From assembly GCA_016721725.1 (NCBI GenBank), contig JADKHN010000002.1, forward strand, positions 1 through 64,000: a stretch of DNA of 64,000 nucleotides, read 5' to 3'. The first letter of the stretch is position 1, and every line of letters begins with the position of its first letter. Both the position numbers and the translations under genes were made by a program. Shown piece by piece: positions 1-10,900 of the stretch. Under the pieces are notes generated by a model, which was not told where the DNA came from, searched no databases, and saw only the letters and a program-made list of their open reading frames with translations. The stretch is from Chitinophagaceae bacterium (lineage in GTDB: Bacteria; Bacteroidota; Bacteroidia; Chitinophagales; Chitinophagaceae).

Positions 1-105
1 GATCATTGAACAGAGGATCCGTTTCTCAGGGTCTTCAAAGTCCCCTTCAGGGGATTTAGAGGTAAAAAAGTGCCGCCTTGGTTCGTGAGACACGAACCGG
101 GGCGG
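1..105. repeat. Partial copy of the ~190-bp local repeat
   Basis: This stretch is nearly identical to 1516-1620 and partly to 1351-1425 and 1747-1809. It carries the motif AACAGAGGATCC and, at about 93-101, the second arm of a hairpin GGTTCGTG-AGA-CACGAACC. It ends where similarity to an ORF6N protein begins, so it is probably the breakpoint that removed the 5' end of that gene. The unit is cut by the window edge. Confidence 0.8.
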
Positions 106-344
106 AGGACAAAGATATTGCGCTGCTTTACGGAGTAACGATAAAACGATTAAATGAACAGGTCAAACGCAATAAAGGCCGGTTCCCTGAAGACTTCAAG
201 TTTCAATTGACGCCCCATGAAAAGGAAGAGGTGGTCGCAAAATGCGACCACAAGAATAATTTGAAATTTTCACACCAATTGCCATTCGCTACGGCTAGTT
301 CCCCACGAAGTATTATTCATTTTGCAGTATCCCGTTTCGTGTGA
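78..344 (+). pseudogene. ORF6N-domain protein fragment (broken at both ends)
   Basis: The open frame encodes the core of an ORF6N (KilA-N-like) DNA-binding domain: DIALLYGV, LNEQVKRN, RFPEDFKFQLT. About 28 residues before GVTIKRLNEQ are translated from, or lie next to, the repeat that also occurs at 1516-1620, so the native start is gone. After SHQLPFAT the expected continuation (normally LPYAFTEHG and onwards) is replaced by unrelated sequence and an early stop. Family members are usually well over 150 residues and are often phage- or plasmid-associated; no other phage gene is seen here. I read it as a decayed remnant. Confidence 0.75.
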
Positions 345-431
345 CATTACCTGGGCAAGGGGTAGATACTTTTACTGGAATGGAAACCTCTCCTCTTTCG
401 TCCCCGAATTTATTTTTTGTACCTTTATACT

Positions 432-701
432 ATGCCGGTTATCTCTATGTTTTACGGTTTGATCATTGCCATGTATTATCTGGATACTAAGCAACATCAT
501 TTACCCCATATTCACGTTAAATACGGCGAAATTGAAGCGGTATATCAAATACCAGATGGAGATTTGCTGGAAGGTTCGCTACCCGTCAATAAAGAAAAAC
601 TAATTAAAGCATGGATTGAAATACACAAAGAAGACCTGATGGCTGATTGGGCATTGGCGGTTTCGGGAAATATGGTCTTTAAAATAGATCCTTTAAAATA
701 A
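432..701 (+). CDS. DUF4160 domain-containing protein
   Basis: An 89-residue protein of the DUF4160 family, recognised from the opening MPVIS-FYG-I, the HxPHIHVKYGE core and the I-DG-LLEG-LP segment. I start it at the ATG at 432 because family members begin with MPxI; a TTG 15 bases upstream is also in frame. It is followed after six bases by a DUF2442 gene, the usual partner, and such pairs are often discussed as toxin-antitoxin-like modules. The biochemical role is not established. The pair sits inside repetitive DNA next to an ORF6N remnant, which suggests recent acquisition. Confidence 0.85.
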   Translation: MPVISMFYGLIIAMYYLDTKQHHLPHIHVKYGEIEAVYQIPDGDLLEGSLPVNKEKLIKAWIEIHKEDLMADWALAVSGNMVFKIDPLK

Positions 702-707
702 CAAAAA

Positions 708-947
708 ATGAACCCGAGGGTAAAAAAAGTAAAATACCAGGACCCCTATCAATTGGTCATCACTTTCAGTAATGACGAAATAAAATTATTCAACCTTACA
801 AACTACCTGGATTATCCCATTTATAAGACATTAAAAGATACTGCATTTTGCAAAAAAGTAAAGGTATCAATGGGCACAGTCGCCTGGGATGATGTGATCG
901 ATTTTGATCCCGATACTTTGTATCTTGAAAGCATCCCATTTCAATAA
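708..947 (+). CDS. DUF2442 domain-containing protein
   Basis: A 79-residue protein with the DUF2442 pattern: a short beta-rich N-terminus (PYQLVITFSNDEIKLFNLTNYL), then a hydrophobic stretch ending in WDDVIDFDPDTLYL, close to the family's W-G-IDL-P-YL signature. It lies six bases after the DUF4160 gene and is almost certainly co-transcribed. DUF2442 proteins are commonly the small partner of DUF4160 proteins. I can name the family but not a molecular function; toxin-antitoxin behaviour is inference from the pairing. Confidence 0.85.
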   Translation: MNPRVKKVKYQDPYQLVITFSNDEIKLFNLTNYLDYPIYKTLKDTAFCKKVKVSMGTVAWDDVIDFDPDTLYLESIPFQ

Positions 948-1017
948 TTTTTTTTTGTTTTTTAAAGCCTTCAGAAAATTATCACGCCTTAATTCGTGAC
1001 AAACGAAGATCCCCTCA

Positions 1018-1234
1018 CTGGCGCAAGTGTTCCCTACCACGATATTTCTCGTTTAAGAGAAAGCCTGTGGGATCACTTGTGCCCTTGTAATCTCGTCCGG
1101 ATTGTATCCGGACAACTTAAGAAAATTGACCATAGATAGAACCCGGACACAGTCCGGGGGATCAGAAAAGACACAAGTGATCCCGGAATTTTGCTGTAAT
1201 TGAGATACTTTTTACGTGGGAACACTTGCGCCAG
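1018..1234. mobile_element. MITE-like 217-bp element with 17-bp perfect terminal inverted repeats
   Basis: The left end CTGGCGCAAGTGTTCCC (1018-1034) is the exact reverse complement of the right end (1218-1234). A related 13-bp motif GGGATCACTTGTG (1069-1081) is inverted again at 1172-1184, so each half can fold into its own hairpin. Smaller CCGGAC inverted repeats lie at 1093-1111 and 1142-1157. No credible gene lies inside. No clear target-site duplication is visible. A non-autonomous transposon is the simplest reading; a large structured intergenic repeat is the alternative. Confidence 0.55.
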
Positions 1235-1239
1235 ATATA

Positions 1240-1809
1240 GTTTTACACAGAGATGCACAAAGGTTTTACACAGAGATGCACAGAGAGACCTAAAATGTTG
1301 TTAGCAGGCAATCACCATTGCATTCCCGGTATACCTGTAAAAGTAAGTGTATGATCATTGAACAGAGGATCCGGTTCTCAGGGTCTTCAAAGTCCCCCTT
1401 GCCTTGGTTCGTGCCTCACGAACCAGGTTTTACACGGAGATGCACAGAGAGTCCCAAAATGTTGTTAGCAGGCTATCACCATTGCATTCCCGGCATACCT
1501 GTAAAAGCAAGAGTATGATCATTGAACAGAGGATCCGTTTCTCAGGGTCTTCAAAGTCCCCTTCAGGGGATTTAGAGGTAAAAAAGTGCCGCCTTGGTTC
1601 GTGAGACACGAACCGGGGCGGAGAGCCAGATAAAGTTTTACACGGAGATGCACAGTGTTTTTACACGGAGATTCACAGAGAGTCCCAAAATGTTGTTAGC
1701 AGGTTATCACTATTGCATTCCCTGCATACCCGTAAAAGCAAGAGTATGATCATTGAACAGAGGATCCGTTTCTCAGGGTCTTCAAAGTCCCCTTCAGGGG
1801 ATTTAGGGG
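1240..1809. repeat. Tandem array of a ~190-bp repeat (three copies)
   Basis: Copies begin with GTTTTACACRGAGATGCACA at 1263, 1427 and 1635/1657. Each runs through AATGTTGTTAGCAGG, then GATCATTGAACAGAGGATCC; the first two copies end with a hairpin GGTTCGTG-nnn-CACGAACC. The hairpin loop differs (CCT in the first, AGA in the second) and the third copy lacks it. The partial copy at 1-105 belongs to the same family, so the ORF6N-DUF4160-DUF2442 block is enclosed by copies. Short open frames here are products of the repeat, not genes. Confidence 0.85.
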
Positions 1810-1844
1810 CAAAAAGCCCCCCGTTTCCGGGAGGCCCTATGCAA

Positions 1845-1877
1845 AGACAACCGTAGTCTTAAAGACTACGGTTGTCT
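1845..1877. repeat. Palindrome of the CCGTAGTCT family
   Basis: AGACAACCGTAGTCTT is followed by its exact reverse complement, giving a 16-bp stem with almost no loop. Close relatives occur at 43323-43365 and 54239-54272. It lies 80 bases beyond the stop codon of the giant minus-strand gene and may help end its transcription. Confidence 0.7.
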
Positions 1878-1907
1878 GCATACATTCCGAATTCGCAGAG
1901 TCCCAGC

Positions 1908-1950
1908 CCTCCCCCTTCGGGGGTCCCGATAGCTATCGGGATGGAGGGGG
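1908..1950 (-). terminator. GC-rich stacked hairpins after the giant surface-protein gene
   Basis: Immediately downstream, on the minus strand, of the stop codon at 1957 lies a perfect palindrome TCCCGATAGCTATCGGGA (about 1925-1942) flanked by CCCCC/GGGGG tracts. A strong U-run is missing, so it may be a repeat-derived, mRNA-stabilising or imperfect terminator rather than a canonical intrinsic one. Confidence 0.45.
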
Positions 1951-1956
1951 CTTGCA

Positions 1957-4900
1957 TTATTGCTTCATCAACTTCTCGACGATCGTATCCGTATCAGTCA
2001 CGATATTGAGCATATACGGCGCCGATGACAGTTTTTCCAGGTCGCTGATGGTGAACCAGTTGAAACCTTTGAGTCCTTTCACCGATTTACGGTACACTAC
2101 CCTGCCACTGATGTCGATGAAGCGGAAATCAACCACCGTATTGTGCGTCAGTGTCAGGTAAACATCGATCTTGCTGGTGAACGGATTGGGCCTTACCTGC
2201 GTGGTAAGCTCAACATTATTGCTGATGCGGATGATGATGGTTCGGCTATAGGTATAGGTGCCATCAAGATCAAACATTTTCAGCCGGTAATAATTGAGTC
2301 CCGGTTGAGGTATCGGGTCCACCAGGTCGTAATTGGTCACCGCGCTGAAAGTACCCTTCGCTTTCACATTGGCCAAAGGCTGGAAGTTCACCCCATCATT
2401 GCTGCGTTCCACGATAAAGTGACTGGTTTTTTGCTCATTGACCGTCTTCCAGTTCAGGTCCACTTTGCTGCCGTTCAGCTTGCCGCTGAAATCGAGCAGG
2501 GTCAGGGGAAGTATGGAACCCCAGTTGACCACTACCGTTGCCGGTGAAGGATCAAAGAGTCCGGCCGCATCCATGGACGCATAGGTGAAGCTGGTGGTGA
2601 AGATCGGATCTTCCGGATCGATCTTCAGCAAGAGCGGGTTGAACGATGGGATCACCTGGTTCAGTGTCACAAGAATATTATTATAATACAATTGAGCGTT
2701 CGCGGGCAGACTGGTGATCTTGTAGGTCTTGCCGTTACCCAGTAAACCATCCTCCGGATCCGAACCGCTCAGGGCCGGGATATCGTATTGTAGTCCGGGT
2801 TTGTTCAAACCGTGATTGATGGACTTATTATCCGAATCGGGCAGTCGCTCGATACCGAAATTGACATTGGTGATGTTGGTGGCCACGGTCTTCACCACTA
2901 CGTTTCCATTGGCCGCGCCCGGTTTGATGCCGCTGCCGGCGGCGTTATTGACTCCATAAGAATCCCCGGTATTCGTCCAGTTGGCGGGCAATGAGGCGTC
3001 AGGCGGCGGGTTACTGCCCACATTCACACTCATGGTGGAGAGTTGCAGGGTATAATCCGACAACACATCCACTGCCGGGAACGTATAAGCGCCGGTAGCC
3101 GCATTCAGGGCGACCTTGTACGCCACTTTACCCGAAGTATCCACCAGGTAGGCATAAACCGGTGAACTGCTGACGGTTCCTATTCCGGTACCGTTGATGA
3201 GGTTATCGGTGAGCCCGTTTGCATCATTGTACAGGTTTCCGCTCACCGTGATCGTATTCTTGGCGATACCGTAATCATAAGGCGCCAGGCAGGTGGTGGC
3301 GTTATTGGCCGTCATGGTATGCAGGGTACCCGTGGTGGTATGGTGATAGGCGGGCACCGTCAGGGCCGACAATTGCGTGATATAGCACTGCGGGTAACGG
3401 ATGAACTGCACTTTCACATCACCGATATACACCGTATCCGCGTCGTCCACATTGTTGTTGGTGAGGAAACGGATATAGGTGGTGCCGGCAGCCCAGGCCG
3501 TGATGTCCTGGTTATAGATGGTCACATAATTGGCGTCGGTGGTACCATCGCCGACGATGGTAAATACGGTGGCAAAGGTGGAACCGTTGGACGAGGCCTG
3601 CACGATCACATCCTCTCCCGCCGCGAGTGTCGCGCTCTTGCGTCTGTACGAGAACGTTAGGAAAGCATAGGAAGCGCCGGTGAGGTTGACCGTACGGGTA
3701 ACCGAAACGTTATTGTCTTTCAATCTTATGGCATTGCCGAAGGCGCCGTCAGCAAAGATTTCGGCATCGGTATTGGCGGCAGTTTGTGAGTTGTTGCAGA
3801 ATCCTGTTGAAGGGTCCCCGGCATCCACCCAGTTGGTGAGCCAGGCGGCAGTACCGTCTGAACCACTGGCACAACTGCTGGCCCCGGCCGCCCCGTCGAA
3901 ATCGTCTTCAACGAATTTCTCCGGGTAGGTGACGAACTGGTAAGTGCCCGACTGATCGGTGATCACGGAATCCTTCAGTTCATTCGCGTCGATGAGTGCG
4001 TTACAGTTTCCGTCCACGTATAACCAAACCTTGGCGCCGGCGATACCGGTACCGCCGTCATTGTTGATACCGTCCTTGTTCTTGTCCAGGTAAACCTGTC
4101 CGGCGATGATGTTCTGGTTGTAGGGAGCCGGACAAACGGCGATGTCCACATACACCGTGGCCACATCACAAACAACCGGTGATGGTGTTGAACAGACATT
4201 GTATTCAAAGGTATCCTTGCCCACATAACCGGGGTTAGGCGTATAGATCACCGTACCATTGGCATTAATGAAGACCGTACCGTTCTTCGGTTGCAGCAGT
4301 CCTGTCCGGGTCACGGAAGTGGGATCGATGACGGCCAGGAAACCGAAATCATTCAGCAGGATCGGGATGGTCACCGGCTGGTTGATCATGGTACGGCTGT
4401 AATCATCGTTCGCGAAAATGAGTTTCTGCTTACAGAAAGGCTGGATCGTGGATCCCACATCCCAGCTGGGATTGGCAATAACGGCGGTGGACGGATCCTC
4501 GCCATATACAGCGGCTAACTTGGTACCGTCGCAAGTGAAAACAGCCAGACCGCTCTGATCATTATCATTCGGATCCCTGAGGCGGATATGATTCAGCGCG
4601 TTCAGGCTATAGGAAACGTCATAGCGCATACCGCATGGACTGACCAGTCCGCTGGTACCGCTGATATTACCGTTGTATTTCACATAGATCGTGGTATTAG
4701 CCGTCGGGGTCACCCAGATCGGGTTATCATTTCGTGTTCCATCAATTGAACCCGGCGCCCAGGCCACGGTCGCGAAATCGGTCAGCCGGTTCTGTGCGAT
4801 GAGGTTGAAGGACCAGTCGAATTCCGATCCGATATTTCCTCCGCCTCCGGGTGTATAGGAATCACACATCTGGATGGCCGTAAAGGATTCGCCCGTTGGA

Positions 4901-7900
4901 TTGGTAAAGCGGTAGGCCGCAGTCGCTGACATGCCCAACGGGAACCGAACCGTTGATTTAGCCGGCAAAGTGATGCTTCCGCTGGAAGGTATACCGGAAC
5001 TGTAGTTGATGGTCAGCGGCCTGTTCAGACTGTTACAAAGCAACACGGCGGCTGTATCCGCAGGGTTCTGCGCACGCCCCGTCGTGGGTACCGGTGAATA
5101 ATAAGTATGGTAATACCAGGTGGCCGGGAAAATGGGTACGTCGCGAGATGAGTACATGTCATTCCCGCCGAAATGAAGGTCGATCCCGATCAGTGCCGAA
5201 GCCGCTACGGTAGCGCCGCTCAGTACACCACCATTCACATGATAGACCTGTCCTTCACTGAGAGTGACATTGGTCTCGAATGTTCCGTTATTGTCCTTAT
5301 CAATATTGACCGTCGTATTGTTCTGGGCCGAACGGATGAAGAGCGAGGTATACCGGAAATCCTGGCTGTTATAATCCTGCCCTACCGGTATGGTAAATGA
5401 GGTACCATAGTCGAGCGTGGGCGAAACGTTTGTTTTCATACACTGCACCGGCATGATCGAAGGCTCACCCGACACCTGGGTCACGGTGATCTGTCCGCTG
5501 GCCGATATCTTATCACGGCCGTCGTAGAATATATTGGCCTGGACCCTCGGATTGGTGGGTATAGTATTGTCCAGTACGATGCTTCCGCCGGCCGGGATGA
5601 TATCGTTGGCATAACCCGGAACGATACCGTTATACGGGTTACCGTCTCCCCAGACCTGGGTAGTGGATTGCAAGGGATTCAGGGCATTCACCTCATAGCC
5701 GTCCTCCCAGTGGTCCCACACGATGGTCATACCGGGATAAGGCATCTTCATACTGATCACCGTACGGATATTATTGCTGGGAAATGCCTGGTTGGTAGAA
5801 CTGTCCAATGCGATGCGGGCTTCATTCTCCGAAAACGGCATATAGTAAACATGGGTCTTCGTGGCTTCCGAACAGGGATCGACCAGGAAGGGGTTGATGG
5901 TCAGGTAAACCTGGCCAATGGCACAAAGCGCGGTATTATCGCAGATCCGGTAACTCAGGGTATCCCGACCGGAATAGGATCCGTTCGGCAGGTAAACGAT
6001 CTTGCCATTAGACAGGTAGGCCGTACCGTTATTGGGTTGCGCCACAATGGCGAGTGAAGCCGTATTGATGTTGTTGTTGGGATCGTAATCGTTCAGCAGC
6101 ACGTCCACGATGATGGGTGCTCCGCCGGCGCCTGAGGCCGAATCGGTCATCGCAACCGGTGCACAGATGGTACAGATGCTGAAATTCACGATCTCCGAGT
6201 TCTTGATGATGTTCTCATACCCTTCCCGGGCCGTGGCCATCAGGGAATAATTGCCCGCTCCTGCCGGTGTCGTCCAGGCGTATTCGTAAGTCCGGGTGCA
6301 GGTGCTGGAATCCACACAGGTGGCCGAATAGCTCGCTCCCGTGGGGGTGATCTTGACGGTCATACCGGTCAGGTCCTGGTATCCGAAAGGAGTGGTCACC
6401 ACCGCGCGGGCATAATGCGTCACGCCAGGGTTGCCCGAGTTGCGGATGGTACCACCCGGGTAAGGTGCACTGTATACATTAAATGATAAGATGTCGATAA
6501 AAGTGGATACCGGCAGCAGGCTGATCCTGGATGGTTTCGTCACACTATGGTATTCGAGTTTGAAGACCACGCCGGCCTGGGCCGTGGTGATCTGCAACGT
6601 GATTCCCAGTCCCGAAGGAACGGTCGTTTCTGTTCCAAGGACACCGGTCCAGGTAAGTAATTTTGTGGTACCGTTATAAACAGGATTGGTGAGCGTAATG
6701 ATATTGTTCCCGCCATAACTGAGTGTGGCGGTGATGTTTGGATTCGCCGGCATGGTTCCGCTGGTGATGCTAACATAGGCCATGACCGAGATGGTCTGTG
6801 CCTTGATGACCATGTCGCTGCACAGTAACGGACTTTGGGTGAAGCTGATGCTCGTTGTTCCGGTGGATGACAGGTCGCCGGATTGAACCGTAGCCGCGAT
6901 ATTGGTAGCCACCGGATCGATCCGGTCCAGGATCTGTCCGGGTGTGGACAGGTAAAGCGGTGTTTGAACGATACTGGCGTTGATGGTGATGATATGTGAG
7001 GCCGTTGAAGGACCATTACAACCATTGGCCGTAGCGGTTACCATGGAGGTACCGTTCCAGCCGGCCGTCCATGTGATGGCGCCGGTAGCGGCATTGATGG
7101 TATTACCTCCCGAGATACTGGCGGCATCCAGGGAATAAACGATGCTGGTACTGTTTGTAGCAGTTGCGGTATAGGTTGTTGTACCGGCTCCCTGTGTGCG
7201 CACGGATTCGAGCCCGAGTGCGAAGACCGGTGTACCTACGGTAGGCGTGACCGTTACCACATGCGTTGACGTGACCGGGCCGTTACAGCCCGTGGAAATC
7301 GCGATGACCGTAGTCGTTCCGCTCCATCCGGCTACATAAGTAACCAGGCCGGTGGCCGCATTGATGGTATTTCCCGCGCCGGAACTTACGCCATCAATGC
7401 TGTATGACAAGCCTGTACTGTTTGTTGATGTTGCCGTATAGGTTACCGTTCCCGCACCCTGGCAACGGGTACTGGTTCCTCCCATTGCAAAGACCGGGGT
7501 ACCTACGGTTGGCGTGATGGTCACGGTATGGGTAGCCGTCTTGGGTCCGCTGCAACCCGCGGCTGAAGCGGTAATGATTGACGTGCCGCTCCATCCTGCT
7601 GCATAGGTTACCGCCCCGGTACCGGCATTGATGGTATTACCACCGGTGAGGCTGGCGGCATCAAGACTATAGGTTATGCCCGTGGTATTGCTGGCGGTCG
7701 CCGTATAAGTCACTGTTCCGGATCCCTGGCAACGGGTGGTGGTGGCTCCTAATGTGAACACAGGAGTGCCAACGGTAATATTGGTGGTGACGGTATGGTT
7801 GGCGGTCTTGGGACCGTTACAGCCTGTAGCCGTAGCCGTTATGACGGATGTACCCGTCCAGCCCGCGACATAGGTCACGGCGCCGGTGGCGGCATTGATG

Positions 7901-10900
7901 GTATTTCCCCCGGTAATGCTGGCTGCATCCAGTACATAAGTGATCCCGCTATTATTGGTTGAATTGGCGGTATAGGTCACCGAATTGGCGCCCTGGCAAC
8001 GGGTTGAAGTGGCTCCCAGCGTGAAGGACACGTTACCCACCGTCGGGGTTATGGTCACGGTATGGGTGGCCGTTTTAGGACCGTTACACCCGGCCGCGCT
8101 GGCCGTGATGGTGGTGCTGCCGCTCCAGGTACTCAAATAGCTCACCGTACCGGTGGATGAATTGATGGTATTGCCAAACAGGAAACTAACCAGGTCTATA
8201 CTATAGGTAATGCCCGTGGTATTAGTGGCGGTGGCTCCGTAATTGACCGATCCCATACCCTGGCAACGCGTTGAGGCAGCGCCCAGGGTGAAAACCGGGG
8301 TCCCTACAGTTGGGGTGATGGTGGCGGTATGACTGGCCGTTGAAGGGCCGTTACAGCCTGTAGCCGTAGCCGTTATGATTGAACTGCCCGTCCATCCGGC
8401 CACATAGGTCACCGCGCCGGTAGCAGCGTTGATGCTGTTACCGCCTGTGAGGCTGGCTGCGTCCAGGCTATAGGTGATCCCTGTATTATTGGTGGCCGTG
8501 GCCGTATACGTTACTGTTCCGGCTCCCTGGCAACGGGTTGAAGTGGCACCGAGCGTAAAGGATGGTGTTCCTACCGTTGGGGTGATGGTCACGGTATGTG
8601 TTGCAGTTTTTGGACCACTGCAACCCGCCGCGCTGGCGGTGATGATGGAAGTACCGCTCCAGCCGGCCACAAAGGTCACTTCACCGGTAGCCGTGTTGAT
8701 GCTGTTTCCGCCGGTAATGCTGGCCGCGTTGAGACTATAAGTAATGGCCGATGAATTTGCCGCTGTTGCGTCATAAGTGACCGTACCGGCTCCCTGGCAC
8801 CGGGTGGATGTGGCGCCCAGGGTGAACACGGGTGTGGCGACAATGGCGTTTGTAATAATTGTTAATGTTGAGCTTGTGGGACCGTTACAACCATTGGCCG
8901 TGGCCGTGACAATTGAAGTACCCGACCATCCGTTGACAAAATTCACCAAACCATTGGAAGCGTTGATGGTATTGCCCGCGGTAAGACTGGCGGCATCTAA
9001 ACTAAACGTGATACTGCTGCTATATGCTGCTGTGGCATTGCAGTTCACATTTCCATTGGCCTGGCAACGTACCAGTGGATTTCCAACAGAAAACACCGGT
9101 ACTCCTACCGCTCCGTTGATGGTTACGGTATGCGTTGCCGTTCTAGGCCCGTTACAGCCTGTAGCCGTAGCCGTAATGATGGAAGTTCCTATCCATCCGG
9201 CGGCATAGCTTACTTCCCCGGTGGCCGCGTTGATCGTATTGCCGCCGGTGAGGCTTGCCGCATCAAGACTATAGGTAATGCCTGTATTATTGGTAGCAGT
9301 AGCTGAATAAGTTACCGTAGCCGCGCCAATACAACGGCTTGAAGTGGATCCCAGGGTGAACACAGGTGTACCCACGGTCGGGGTGATGGTGACCGTATGG
9401 GTTGCCGTTAACGGACCTCCGCATCCCGCCGCGCTGGCGGTGATGATGGAAGTTCCACTCCATCCGGCCACATAAGTTACGGCACCGGTTGAGGCGTTTA
9501 TATTGTTACCGCCTGTGATACTGGCGGCATTGAGGCTATACGTTATATTGGTGGTGTTGGCTGCCGTTGCTCCGTAAGTCACTGTTCCGGCGCCCTGGCA
9601 ACGTGTACTTGTGGCACCCAGGGTGAATGCCGGGGTACCGATGGCGGGGCCCACGGTTACAGTATGAATGGCCGTTGATGGTCCGTTACAACCTGTAGCC
9701 GTAGCCGTTATGACAGATGTGCCGGCCCATCCGGCAAGATAAGTTACCGCGCCGGTAGCCGGATTGATGCTGTTACCGCCTGTTATACTGGCAGCATCCA
9801 GGTCATATGAGATACCGGTATTATTGGTGGCTGTTGCCGTATAAGTTACTGTCCCGGCTCCCTGGCAACGGGTTGAACTGGCGCCCAGGGTAAAGACCGG
9901 GGTACCAACCGTTGGGGTGATGGTCACCGTATGGGTGGCCGTCTTTGGACCACTGCATCCGGCCGCGCTGGCTGTGATGATGGATGTTCCGCTCCATCCG
10001 GCGACATAGGTTACCAGCCCGGTAGCCGCATTGATGCTGTTTCCGCCGGTAAGACTGGCTGCGTTCAAAGTATAAGTGATGCCTGTTGTATTTGAAGTGG
10101 TAGCGTCATAAGTCACTGTACCTGCACCCTGGCACCTCGTTGATGTTGCACCCAGGGTAAATACAGGGGTGCCAACGAAGGGCGTTATGGTTACGGTATG
10201 ACTTGAAACCGTTGGCCCGTTACAGCCCGTAGCCGTTGCCGTGATAACCGATGTACCCGTCCAGCCGGCAACATAGGTCACCGCACCGGTAGTGGCATTG
10301 ATCGTGTTTCCGCCGGTCAGACTGGCCGCATCCAGCGCATAACTGATGCCGGTTGCGCCTGCTGAGGTGGCGGTATAGGTTACCGTACCCGCTGCCTGGC
10401 AACGGGTGCTGTTGGCGCCCAGTGTAAAGACCGGGACACCAATGGTATTGGTAATGGTAATGGTGTGGATGGCCGTTTTAGGGCCGTTACAACCCGTGGC
10501 GCTCACGGTGACCACAGAAGTACCGCTCCAGCCGGCCACATAAGTGACCTCACCGGTAGCGGAATTGATGGTATTTCCTCCGGTGATGCTGGCCGCATCC
10601 AGGCTATAGGTGATCCCGGTATTATTGGTGGCGGTTGCCGTATAAGTGACCGTACCCGCTCCCTGGCAACGTGTTGAGGATGCTCCCAGTGTAAAAACCG
10701 GGGTGCCCACGGTTGGGTTTATGGTCACGGTATGAGTTGCCGTTTGTGGACCGTTACAACCCGCGGCAGTCGCGGTGATGATGGATGTTCCGCTCCAGCC
10801 GGCAACATAGGTCACAGCCCCGGTAGCTGCATTGATGCTGTTACCACCCGTGATACTGGCGGCATTGAGGGTATACGTGATCCCGGTGGTATTGGACGCG

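Noticed and set aside
78..947. Prophage remnant
   Set aside because: ORF6N domains are often phage-borne, but no integrase, structural or lysis gene is present; only a small repeat-bounded patch is supported.
1073..1258. 61-residue minus-strand open frame
   Set aside because: It lies inside the inverted-repeat element and has no protein-like composition.
1318..1604. Two overlapping 66-residue open frames
   Set aside because: Both translate the ~190-bp repeat and contain the same peptide in shifted frames; they are repeat artefacts.
2143..6057. Several plus-strand open frames of 60-134 residues
   Set aside because: All are antisense to the giant surface-protein gene and have no family signature.
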